DNA from: Trifolium pratense
Lineage: Eukaryota > Streptophyta > Magnoliopsida > Fabales > Fabaceae
Reading direction: 5' to 3'
Assembly: GCF_020283565.1 (NCBI RefSeq)
Contig: NC_060065.1
Span: 48,472,409-48,536,408 of the forward strand
DNA: 64,000 bases
The notes under the pieces: model-generated
What the model was told of the DNA's origin: nothing
Databases searched by the model: none
What the model saw: the letters and a program-made list of their open reading frames with translations, nothing else
Made by a program: the position numbers and the translations under genes
Part shown: one piece after another, positions 53,111-64,000 of the stretch
Numbering within the stretch: position 1 is the first letter of the stretch
Layout of the letters: each line of letters begins with the position of its first letter

Positions 53111-54360
53111 AAAAATACAAATAATTTTTTTTAATATAAAAAAATATAAACATGATTTTTTTTTACAACAATATAAGAATTTGATTTTTTTTTTTACAAC
53201 CATATAAGAATCTGATTTCTATAATGGTGAGTTGCAATAATTTTTTTGTTTAAATTAATTTATATTTTATCATTCATTATTTTTAATGCATATTTAACCT
53301 ATTGAAATTTCCACCGAACAAAAAAAGAAGTTTGAAAAAGGAAGGTAGTTATTGAGAAATAAGGAATTAATTTTATAGAAAATATGAAATAGGAGTTATT
53401 CAAATATATGACTAAAATTAACAAATTATAACTTTAAATTTTAAAAAAAATACTAAACACAATGAATTATGCTAACAATGGATCCTTTTCCTGGTTCCTG
53501 AGTTCTACTCTTCCCCCTCTGGATTTGTCAGTGGACACCAGACCACAATCATCTATAAAAAAATTTGTAAACACAATGAATTTCATTTTGTGTTATAAAT
53601 ATAACTCTGGTTCAAACTCCAAACACTTTAGAGTCTTTATACTCCACAATTGTTGTAAGGTGTTAAAAAATATTGTATTTTTTTTCTTGACAAAAAATAT
53701 TGAATTTTTTTTTTAGCAATAAAAATATTGAATTGAAATGCCTCAAAAAAGAACCGAATAAAATATTAAAATAAATAAAATATGGGTAAATTATTAATAT
53801 AGCTAAAATGCATACCGCAAATAATGGAAAACATTAATTATTTAAAAAATATCATTATGAATATAATTTAAAAGCTACTATTTAATTGAATGAGAAAAAT
53901 ACATAATTATGGAAAAATTACTTAAATTAAATAAGAAAATTAAATATATATTTTTAATTCAAAAATATATTTGGACATTTGTAAATTTTTTTATTAATCT
54001 ATGGCAATATACGAGGACAAAAATATAGAAAATACATCTATCTAATTTTTTTTGTTGAGTAAATAAATCAACTTATATATCTCTGTTCACGCGTTTTTGT
54101 GTTCACATTATTAAACTAAACATATGTATACGCGTCTTTTATACTTATATTAAATTAAATATATAATGTTTTTTTAAAACTATGTTTTTGGTGTGAAATA
54201 TCTATCGCTCTTGTCGATAACCATTCTTTAGAACCTTATTTACGACCTCTATTGATCAAATCGTATATTTTTTCCATCCATAAAGTTTAAAATCTAGACA
54301 ATGCCTAAGAAATTAAAGTTCAATTCTATTCAGATTAATGAAATGATGGTAAATAATTAA
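53111..54360. other. AT-rich spacer upstream of the MYB gene
   Basis: Very AT-rich with T and A homopolymers. A TATA-like TATATATAAATAAA at about 54362-54375 could serve the MYB gene. No gene or bounded repeat was found. Confidence 0.5.
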
Positions 54361-54375
54361 GTATATATAAATAAA

Positions 54376-55072
54376 TGTATGTATGTATAGAGTATAGTGA
54401 AGAAAGAAGATGAAAAACGCGTATATATTGGGCGTAGCACAAAGCATGCAACGCGGAGCGAAATGATTGCTCAAACCTCTAATTCCACAAATCACCCTTT
54501 CACCTTTTTTTCTTCCCTCTCTTACCTTATCATTTCTTCAAACACCAAAATTACCCTTCTAATCCAACACATACTTTCTCTAATTTTCTCTACAATATCT
54601 TGCACTTCCTTAATTCTTTTTCTTTCTTCCCCTTAAAATCCACATTGTCATTGTCTCAACAAAAACAAAAGGAGAAAACAAGAATCTGTTTATTCTCTTT
54701 TACATATATCTCTCTGTCTCTCTCTAACTTTATCTCTGTTGCTTCCCTGTCTCGTTTTTATTTTTCTATCTCTCCTCTTTTTCGATATTTCTTTGTCTCT
54801 TCTTCATTTTTCTATCTCTCCTCTCTCTTTCTTAACATATCTTTTTGAGAGGAGAGAAAAACTATTAATTATAAATCGTCTTTCCCATTTTCGAACAACA
54901 TTAATCATTTTCATATAACAATCACACCCTTCAATTCAAAAACCCCACTCCAACTTTTACGGCGAATCAAGATTTCACTCGATCAACAAAATAACGAGCG
55001 AGAATTCGAGTTGAATCTTAATTTTAGGAATATATTTAATTATTACCGGCGCGCAGAGGTAATTAATTAATT
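54376..55072 (+). promoter_or_regulatory. Putative long 5' leader of the MYB gene, CT-rich
   Basis: If transcription starts downstream of the TATA-like box at about 54362, the leader would be nearly 680 nt. It is strongly pyrimidine-rich (TCTCTCTGTCTCTCTCTAAC and similar) and contains upstream ATGs, including an 18-codon ORF at 54410-54466. Long CT-rich leaders are common in plant regulatory genes. The start site itself is not shown by the sequence. Confidence 0.45.
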
Positions 55073-58000
55073 ATGGCTAGAATAATAATCTCCAACAACA
55101 ATACTAATAACAATGTTGAGGTGGACATTGAGTCATCAAAAGATGATGTTGATGCAAAAACTGGCATGAAGAAGGGACCATGGACCCCACAAGAAGATAT
55201 GATTTTGATAGAGTACGTGAATAAGCATGGTGAAGGGAATTGGAATTCTGTTCAGAAAAATTCAGGATTGTTAAGGTGTGGAAAAAGCTGCAGACTTAGA
55301 TGGGCCAATCATTTAAGGCCCAATCTTAAGAAAGGTTCATTTTCTGAAGATGAAGAAAAAATCATCATTGAACTTCATGCTAAGCTTGGAAACAAATGGG
55401 CTAGAATGGCTGCTCAGGTATTATAATTTACTATAAATTATATTAAGTTTTTTTTTTTTTTTTTTTTGCATAATTTTTATTTTTATTTTTATTTTTTTGC
55501 ATAAAATCTCAGTTCATGTTATGTCATGTCATAGTTTTAAGTGCAATTATAGTATTTTGGTTTTCAAAGTGAACTTTGATTGATTTATTCTAATTATTGT
55601 AATTGTATAATTGTTTATGCTTCAAGAATTTCTTTACTTTCACATTTGGATCTGAAATCAGATCTATTATACTAGGGTTGATTAGCTGCAGGACCTAGGG
55701 CATAAAATAAGGGGAAAGGAAGAAAAATCCATTTGTCTATGTTACTCCAATTTTATTCAATCTTATAAAACTTAAAATATTTTTTTAAAAAATGGTTATA
55801 AAATTAGGGAGAGAATTAAAGTTGTGTTTGCAATTTCATCTTTTGAACATCAATTGTGTTTCTTTTTGCTTTTACATATTTAATTAATAAATTTGTACTC
55901 AATGAATTTATGATAATCTCATCAAGAATATGTCCTCCCTCATTTTTATGAAACTTAAATTGCCATTTTTGTTCTTTTCTTACAAATATGATGTACTTTT
56001 GATCTATGCACCATTTTCTTAAACTTTTCATTTAAGGCTTAAATACTCATCTTTATGCTTTTTGTGTACTTTGCTTGATATACAACTTGTTTTCTCATTA
56101 GAATTATTGAAAAAGTAGATTTAGAGTTCGATTACCCGGCTAGCAAATTAACAATTAATACTTGTTTATAAAAAAGTTATTTTTCTCGTCACCTTGAAAA
56201 TGTTTTGTTGTTAAAGTTTTTATTTAAGGCTTTTATTTATTTTTTTTTTGAACCAAGTTTTTATTTAAGGCTTAAATCCTCATCTTTATGCCTTATGTGT
56301 ACTTTGCTTGATACAACTTATTTCTCTCATTAGAAGTATTAAGAGAAGATTTAGGGTTCGATTCAGCGGCTAACAAATTTACAATTAATATTTGTCTATA
56401 AAAAATTTATTTTTCTTGTCATCCTGAATATATTTTGTTGTTTTTCTAGTTGCCAGGAAGAACGGATAATGAAATAAAAAACTTTTGGAACACCAGAATG
56501 AAAAGGCGTCAGAGAGCAGGATTACCTCTTTACCCTCCTGAAGTCCAAGCAGAAGCTATTGCATACAATAATCATCTAATGAAAGAATATCACCATACTT
56601 TAGATGAACCTTTATCTTCTTCATCACCATCATTTTCTTTACTCTTATCTTCATGTTACCCTAAGAATATTGATAATGATCAAAACAATCATGATTATAA
56701 TCCTATGCAAAACAACTCTGATTCTTCTAATCATTACACCAATCCATCTCCACAATTCAACTTTTCCAATGATCATGAAAATTTAGAGATCAATGAAACT
56801 CATGCATTGCCAAATTCACCTTCACTTTCTCCTTATCCATCTTCATCATCAAATCTTATCAACCATAGTTTTGGTAATCCAAATGATTCACATGATTACC
56901 AATATTCTGAAAATTTGAGCTATGATCAACATGGATTCAATGCAAGGTCTTTGTATGATTCTGAAACTCCTGTTTCATCTTATGCTAGTGGTGTTGATGG
57001 TTTGATGGGAAATTCAAACATGGTTAATGATTGCTATGAAGATCATGCACCACTATCTCCTAAAGGAAACAATAGTGGACTTTTGGATGATCTTGTGATG
57101 GAAGGTAGAAATATTTCATGCAATGATAAGGCTAGGAGTGAGGATTCAACATTTAGGGGGAATGAATCTTATAAGAGGAAAAGAATGGAGGGTGAGGAAT
57201 ATGATGAAGAAAGAGACATCATTCCTTTGATGAAGAAGAGGATTGTTGATGAGACTCAGAAGAAAGATTTTAGCTCTTCTCAATTGCCAACAGGTGAAAA
57301 CCATTCACTCTTCTTGTAATTGATTTATTTGATTCCTATTTGATAATTATATGCATGATGATTTAGGAGATCGATAAAATCAATGTTTTAAAAATCGAAC
57401 TAACCTGGGTAATCGGACTAACCCCTGGGTGGTTCAATCAATCGATTGAATCAGGAATCAATTAGTTTTTTACTTGGTTTGTTCTCGATTACATTACAAT
57501 CTGGTTGAATTGGGTTGAATCAAGATTGAACAATTTGAACTGTGTCAGTTCAATAGTTGTTGGCTTAACCGATTTTTTCTTAAAAAATAAAATTTAATAA
57601 CATTTTGAGTTATTTATTTATCTGTCAACAATTGAACCAATTGAAATGACAGTCTCACATATTTCATCTCTGATATGATTTTTAAAACATTGGATAGGAT
57701 AGAAGAAGTGACTTTGGTGGTGAGTTGGTGTCTCATTCTATACACATGACATTATCCATTTTATGTGAAAATGTCTTTGAATTTTATTATTATTACAAGA
57801 TTTGTTAAAATAAATATTGATCTTGTATTGACACATTGCAATTTGATCTTGTATTAATTGATTAAACCAAGAACAAGTTAGTTTTTCGCTTGTCTTGCTC
57901 TTGATTACATTACAGTCTGGTTGAACTGAATTGAATCAAGATTGAACCATGACAGTTCAACTGTCGTTGGTTTAATAGGTCTTTTCTTCAAAAAGATAAA

Positions 58001-58487
58001 ATTTAATAACTTTTTTAAAATGTAATATCACTAGTTTCATCTCTAATCTGATTTTTAAAACATTGATTTTGGTTACACATGACATTATCAATTTTATGTG
58101 AAAATGTCTCTAAATTTTATTGTTATTACAACATTTATTTATTAAAGCAAATATTGATCTTGTATTTTGACACATTGCAATCATATATTATATGATTACT
58201 ATGACAATCCACTAAATTCATATGCAACTTGTAAAAAATTAGGGAAGAAACCAATTGAAGAGGATCCATTAGCAGGGATGAATTCAGTGTATGATGATGA
58301 CTTGGATTGCTTGCTCAACAATTTTCCCTCAGAAATACCAATGCCTGAATGGTATTGTAGAGGAAAAAGCCAATCTTTGGGACTTGAAACTCAAACTGAT
58401 CATGCTTCTTCATCATCTGTCCCCAACAATCAAGAATTTGCTTGGACTCTTGGATCAACTTGGAGCAACATGCCTGGAATATGTTAA
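55073..58487 (+). CDS. R2R3-MYB transcription factor, GAMYB class (MYB97/101/120-like)
   Basis: Exons 55073-55417, 56450-57293 and 58243-58487 give 1434 nt (477 aa) in one frame. The R2 repeat starts at [17 protein letters not shown] and R3 at [20 protein letters not shown], each with regularly spaced Trp/Phe residues. The first intron lies between MAAQ and [13 protein letters not shown], as in GAMYB genes. [15 protein letters not shown] after R3 is the GAMYB-class signature. The rest is Ser/Asn-rich, and the C-terminus ([20 protein letters not shown]) matches the class. Close relatives act in pollen tubes and anthers or respond to gibberellin. The last splice (ACAG|GTGAAA to TTAG|GGAAG) is inferred from frame and the conserved C-terminus. 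Confidence 0.88.
57378..58065. repeat. Two diverged copies of a MITE-like repeat in MYB intron 2
   Basis: The first copy (about 57378-57695) has inverted ends CAATGTTTTAAAAATCG and GATTTTTAAAACATTGG. A second copy ends CTGATTTTTAAAACATTGAT at about 58046-58065. Shared words include GATTACATTACA(A/G)TCTGGTTGAA, GAATCAAGATTGAAC and AAAATTTAATAAC. The flank GACATTATC(C/A)ATTTTATGTG is also repeated (about 57749 and 58080). Confidence 0.75.
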
Positions 58488-59630
58488 TTATTTCTCAAAG
58501 ACAAAGAGAAAGTGTTGTGTAATGTTTTACAAAACCATTATAGTAGATCCATATGTAAGGGGTAGAGTAGTAGTATTGTTCATATGGATTGAAATTTTAT
58601 GTAAGGAGTTAAATTATGCATGAAGTTGATTTAAGTTGTTTAGATGTATAAGTTAGAGATTTCTTTAGCTAGCTAGCTAGATTGGTGTCGTGAGAGTTAG
58701 ACTTTTAGAGCTAGACTTGTGGATTTAAGTGCTTTATTTTTAATGAGTTTCATGCATGTGTTCTTATGGATTAATTAGAAATATGGTGAACGTGTTTGCC
58801 TTGTGTAATGTTTAGAAATTGGTGTCGTGAGAGTTAGCATCTTTTTAATGAGTTGTTTTCTGATTATTTTTAACTTCTGATTATTTTAAAAATCTGTAAC
58901 AAATAAATGCAAAACAATTCAAAGTGATTATTTTTATAAAAAAAATGATTTTTTTTCTAAAATAAGTTATAACAAATGATCTCGAAATTTATTTAAACAT
59001 ATATTAGATTACTTATTCAAATTTGTTCATATATAAAACATATTATATACTGGGTATTTTTTTATTAATTCAAGTGAAATAAATAGTCGCTTTACATTTG
59101 TTTCATATTGAATTTGAACTCGGCGTCTTAACAAGACTAAGCTTCTATCGCTGAACCAACCAACGCTTCAAATTTATACATATCACAAATTACATCAAAG
59201 ATACATGTTCGACCGCCTGATCTCATGAGCGGTTGCTTTCTGAGACGTAGCATTATCCTTTTACCTAATCAACATTAAACATAATAACATATTTGAAAAA
59301 AAAAACTTTACAATTATATAAAATGAATTTTGGTATATTATTAAATTCAAAATTTTAAATATTTATATGTTTTATATTTAATTTTTTATTTCACTTTTTT
59401 CCAATTATACCATTTTCATATAATTTTTATAATTATCATTTTTACTAATTTTATTTTTATTATATAAATACTCATGTATTGAAAAATATTTTAATCAATT
59501 GATAATTACACTTTATTTTTATTATGTACATACACATTCATGCATTTCACAAAATCTTATTAATTATTGAATTTTTTTCCATGTTCAATTGAATAGTTTT
59601 TAAAATATTAAACATTATATGTTTTAGGGT
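58488..59630. other. 3' flank of the MYB gene and AT-rich spacer
   Basis: The MYB 3' UTR probably covers the first 150-300 bases; no single poly(A) signal stands out. TTGGTGTCGTGAGAGTTAG is duplicated at about 58682 and 58818. Text near 59100-59160 (GAATTTGAACTCGGCGTCTT, CGCTGAACCAACCAACGC) resembles a dispersed plant repeat. No gene. Confidence 0.5.
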
Positions 59631-60088
59631 TAAATTAATTTTTAGTCCTTATAAATATCTCAAATTTTATTTTTAGTGCATATAAAAAATTTCAACAACT
59701 TTTAGTCTCTCAAATATTTTTTGTCACAACTTTTGATTCCTGCTTTTAATTAACTCTTGTCTATTTTCACATTTGTGAATGATTTTCTGTATTCATATTT
59801 ATAATATTATAAGAACCTACCCCACAAAAATTTAGAATTTTTAAACATAAGGTGAATTATTTATGAATTTTTAAGCTCAAAAAACTAAAAATTAATATTT
59901 AATTCATCCCTTGTTAAAAAACATGTAAACTTTTGCAAGAGAGATTATTCCTATACACTTTAACTGAAAAGTAAGAAACAAAAATCATGATAGAAAATAT
60001 TTGTGGGACCAAAACTTGTTAAAAAAATTTATAAGAATTAGAAGAAAAAAAATTGAGATATTTATAAGGGTCAAAAACATATTTAACC
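59631..60088. mobile_element. Non-coding element with about 36-bp terminal inverted repeats
   Basis: The left end GGTTAAATTAATTTTTAGTC plus CTTATAAATATCTCAA pairs with the right end TTGAGATATTTATAAGGGTC plus AAAAACATATTTAACC. Inner parts also pair loosely (TTTTAGTCTCTC with GGGACCAAAAC). About 458 bp with no ORF. The target duplication is unclear. Confidence 0.7.
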
Positions 60089-61555
60089 ATATATGTTTGA
60101 TATTTAATAGGTGAGATTATGGTCGATCATTCCACCGGGGCAAGCAACCCTCAACTATGTTTAGTGGAGGAAAAATCCCCCCCTCTCCCTACATTTTTTT
60201 TTTATCCTCTTGAAATTATAATTTTATTGTTGTGAAAAAAGTTCATAACATATTTTGTGAATTGTTTTTGCCGTTGAAAATAATATTTTACACATTCAAA
60301 AAATATTTTCTGAACTTTTTATGTTTAGACAAAATTTAAATTTCAGGGAAAGAAATGGAGGGGGGAAAGAATTTTTCATAGTAGAGTATAATAGGCCCAA
60401 TCTAAATAATCATAAAAAAGTGTAAAAATAGGCACACAATTAAAAAGTCCAATGCACAAATTTATTCTTTTGATTTATTACACACATATCAAAAATAGAA
60501 ACGAAAAATTTTATAAAAAAAAAATAGTAATGAAAAAACTTTTTTAGAGCAACACTTCCAATTTGATTGGATCGTCCTATGAAGTGAGATATAAACATTT
60601 TTAACAAAAGTTTATGTAAAGTATCTAGGTAGGTTTAACCTATATCTCAATATACCTTTTTTTAGGTAAAAGGGAAAAGCTTATGAGGAGAAATAAAAAC
60701 ATCTCAATATGTTCACATCCCTTTAACAAGCTAACTCACAAATAAATAAAAAGAGAAAAAATATACAAGAGAATTTGGGGACTAGGTGAATACCCAAATG
60801 AAAGTTAACAAATACAATTGTCTCATTAAAAACCGTAATTACATATAAAATCGGTAAGAAAAATCAAGTGAAGGAAAAACAAGTGTAGTGTTCCAAAACA
60901 TATTAACAAAATCTATATTTTGGCAAATCAAATCTATTTCTTTTCTAGTAAAAATATGACTTATATATTATTAGAAATCGTGTCATACTATTTAGAATCT
61001 TGAATTTACGATTTAAAAGTTTCAATATCATCAGCACATTTATTATATTCTCTATAAATATATGAAATAATGAAAAACATATGTTTTATGAGCTTAACCC
61101 ATTTTAACTAACAATTACTATGGATCCAAAAAATTCCAAACCTCTATCTCAATATAAGATACAAAATACCAAAAACGTTATAGAAGTTATATTTTGTTCC
61201 GGTTCATACGAATGAACCCTTCCCTAATCACAGCTTATTTCCCTCAATTGTGTTCCCAATATCTGTAGCATCCCATCGCTCACGTTTAAGAAATGAGAGA
61301 GAAGTTATAAAATAGGACAACTTGAAATATGACAGGACATTCAATCATGATTCATGAGTCATGTTACAACTTTTATATATAATTTAATTAATTAATATTT
61401 TCCATTCTGTTAAAGGAAAATGCTTTTTTTAATAAGAAAAATTGAATTATAAAATACAAAAGTGCACTCAACTTTTATAATGAGTACCAGGTGCACTCAA
61501 CTTTTACAATTCAAACAAAAATCATTACATGTTTTTAATGCAAACTAACGTATCA
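60089..61555. other. AT-rich spacer
   Basis: No gene or bounded repeat was recognised. There are several A- and T-runs. Confidence 0.5.
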
Positions 61556-61559
61556 TTAC

Positions 61560-62705
61560 ATCAATCAGAAAATACAAAGGAAGTATTAACTCATAAACGA
61601 CCTATAAACCAAAATCAAGAAATAAAGATAATTTGATCTATCAAAGCATCCAAATTAAACATATCTCATGGAAACATAATATTATTTCGAGTACGCCATA
61701 TGCTCCAAGTAGTTGCTAACCAAATGACATGACGAGTTTTAGCAAATCTCTTACTCTTCACCAAATCACCAAAAGACATGAAGTGCTTCCACCCTTCCTC
61801 AAAGGGGATGAAATCCACAGCAACCATTTATAAATTTTATTCCAAACTTGAATTGAGACGAAGCGATTAAAAAATAAATGATCTATGTCTTCTTCTCCTC
61901 TAAAGCAAAACACGCAACAAAACTCACGTGGATTATTGATAACTCCTTTTCATACAGGTCGGAAGTCGTGCTAATAACAATCTCCATCCAAAGATGTTCA
62001 CTTTAGATGGTACATCGTTCACCCATAAATCTTGTAGCGCATCCACCACATTACTATTATATTATTAATAGTCAAAAATGAATCACGGTTTTGCAAGAAA
62101 CAATATGTTGATTTTACCGTAAACATACCAGCATGGTTCATGAGCCATTTTCGATGATCCAAGCATTTCTTTTTAGGCCTAATATCTGCTAGCAACATCG
62201 ACATCTCAGTTGCAGCATCCATATCATCCTGCGCTAGCTCCACAGTCCAATCGAAACTCCAAGTCCAATTATCATCACTCCAATAACCGAACGCATCTAT
62301 AGGAGCATCAGGTTGCAGCGATTTTGCATACAATTGAGGGAATAAATTCATGAAACCCTCATGACCCAACCATCTCTCTTGCCAAAAACGGATAAGATTG
62401 TCGGATCCTAATACATGCACACGTTTGATTTGAACCAACCTCCGCTCTCTTCACCTCCTATCCTTAAGATGTTGCGCCACCAAACGGATTGGGCTCTAAC
62501 ATTCTAGTTGACATCCAAAAGAAAATTTTCACCCATTGACACATAATACACCAGTAACTTGCACCACAAAGTGTTATCTTCACTAAGCCCTCTCCACTTC
62601 CATTTGCATAATAAAGCTTGATTGAACACACATCTTGTTGTTGTCCAAGCTCCCACCCCATAAAAACTTTCATTGAATACTTGTTAATTCTTTTAAAACA
62701 CAAGC
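61560..62705 (-). pseudogene. Decayed LINE: C-terminal RT region with zf-RVT
   Basis: Minus-strand frames broken by stops and shifts. 62438-62019 reads GSDNLIRFWQERWLG, a typical sequence after the RT domain of plant LINEs, and DHRKWLMNHAGMFTVKSTY. Further down, VNIFGWRLLLARLPT and CCVFCFRGEEDIDHLFF are the zf-RVT zinc-binding segment with one Cys lost. Upstream, 62703-62464 carries weaker LINE-like text in another frame. No RT core is present in the window, so this is a 5'-truncated copy, as is usual for LINEs. Confidence 0.8.
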
Positions 62706-63194
62706 AAGTGCTTTAAAAAAATGTGTTGGACTAAATTTAAAACGAATTAATCTTTATTAAATTAATTACATATTTTTTATACTCCTTAAATATCATATAA
62801 TTAAATCAATATAAATTCAAGAAAATATCATCTAAATTTTTATCATCTCCGTCCACGCTTTTGAGATATATCTTCATAAAGAACATAAAAATTTAGTATA
62901 ACGCAAAGAATTAAGTTGATCAACACAATCCAACCCCCAAACACTAATATACTTATTTCTCCAAGAACCTGCCCTTTCTAAGAGAACCTCTAACATTAAT
63001 TTTTGCACAATTGAAGAGCAAAGTATGACTTTAATACACACAATAAAGAAAAAACGGTTCAACGTATATTGTGCTCAAATAGTACAAACATTATTATCAT
63101 GCATAAGTGCATATTTAGTTTTGTAGCGAATTTGGATGATAAAATTACAGTGCCGTTGTAATTTTATTAAATACAATGTCATACCAAACATACA
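62706..63194. other. Spacer downstream of the reductase gene
   Basis: AT-rich and includes the 3' flank of the minus-strand reductase gene. A minus-strand 62-codon frame (63062-62874) shows no recognisable domain and is not called. Confidence 0.5.

Positions 63195-64000
<806 letters not shown>

Noticed and set aside
57265..57292. miR159 target site in the MYB gene
   Set aside because: The best pairing has too many mismatches, including at both ends, to support a site.
62874..63062. Minus-strand 62-codon frame beside the reductase gene
   Set aside because: No domain similarity and AT-rich; probably spacer.

Overview
The window is nuclear DNA of a dicot plant. It is very AT-rich, its genes have many GT-AG introns, and most of it is transposable elements. 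The Sirevirus (SIRE-like) Copia element, the TRIMs and the MITE families suggest a legume of the Medicago/Trifolium/Pisum type. That placement is inference, because I could not run a search.

Host genes are few. They are an 11-exon arogenate/prephenate dehydratase on the minus strand (3105-6859, plastid phenylalanine synthesis), a MIR171 hairpin on the plus strand (about 29115-29220), a GAMYB-class R2R3-MYB gene on the plus strand (55073-58487), and the last two exons of an NADPH-dependent alkenal/2-alkenal reductase on the minus strand (63195-63718, running off the right edge).

Between them lie four large mobile-element regions. (1) 8549-25713 is a minus-strand Sirevirus with 1122-bp LTRs and a 5-bp target duplication. 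It carries gag, pol with the reverse-transcriptase core deleted, an env-position ORF of 902 aa, and a small antisense ORF. Its gag gene is split by a non-autonomous LTR element that encodes only a gag-like protein (18120-23072), and 477 bp of gag is duplicated around the insertion. (2) 30822-36200 is a young plus-strand Copia element with 666-bp LTRs, a GGGAT target duplication and one in-frame stop. (3) 38875-50960 is a complete 12.1-kb Mutator-like element (MULE) with terminal inverted repeats and a 10-bp target duplication. It carries two convergent, apparently intact genes: a Ulp1/C48-type peptidase gene (11 exons, 1001 aa) and a FAR1/MULE transposase gene (819 aa). (4) 61560-62705 is a decayed LINE.

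Smaller elements include a complete 303-bp TRIM (26624-26926), an older TRIM (30271-30616), and several MITEs.

The most unusual feature is inside the MULE. Its non-coding DNA is packed with short inverted pairs of GAAACCATT and AATGGTTTC, about 20 pairs. One arm of the motif, AATGGTTTCAG, also forms the splice acceptor of three consecutive exons of the Ulp1 gene.
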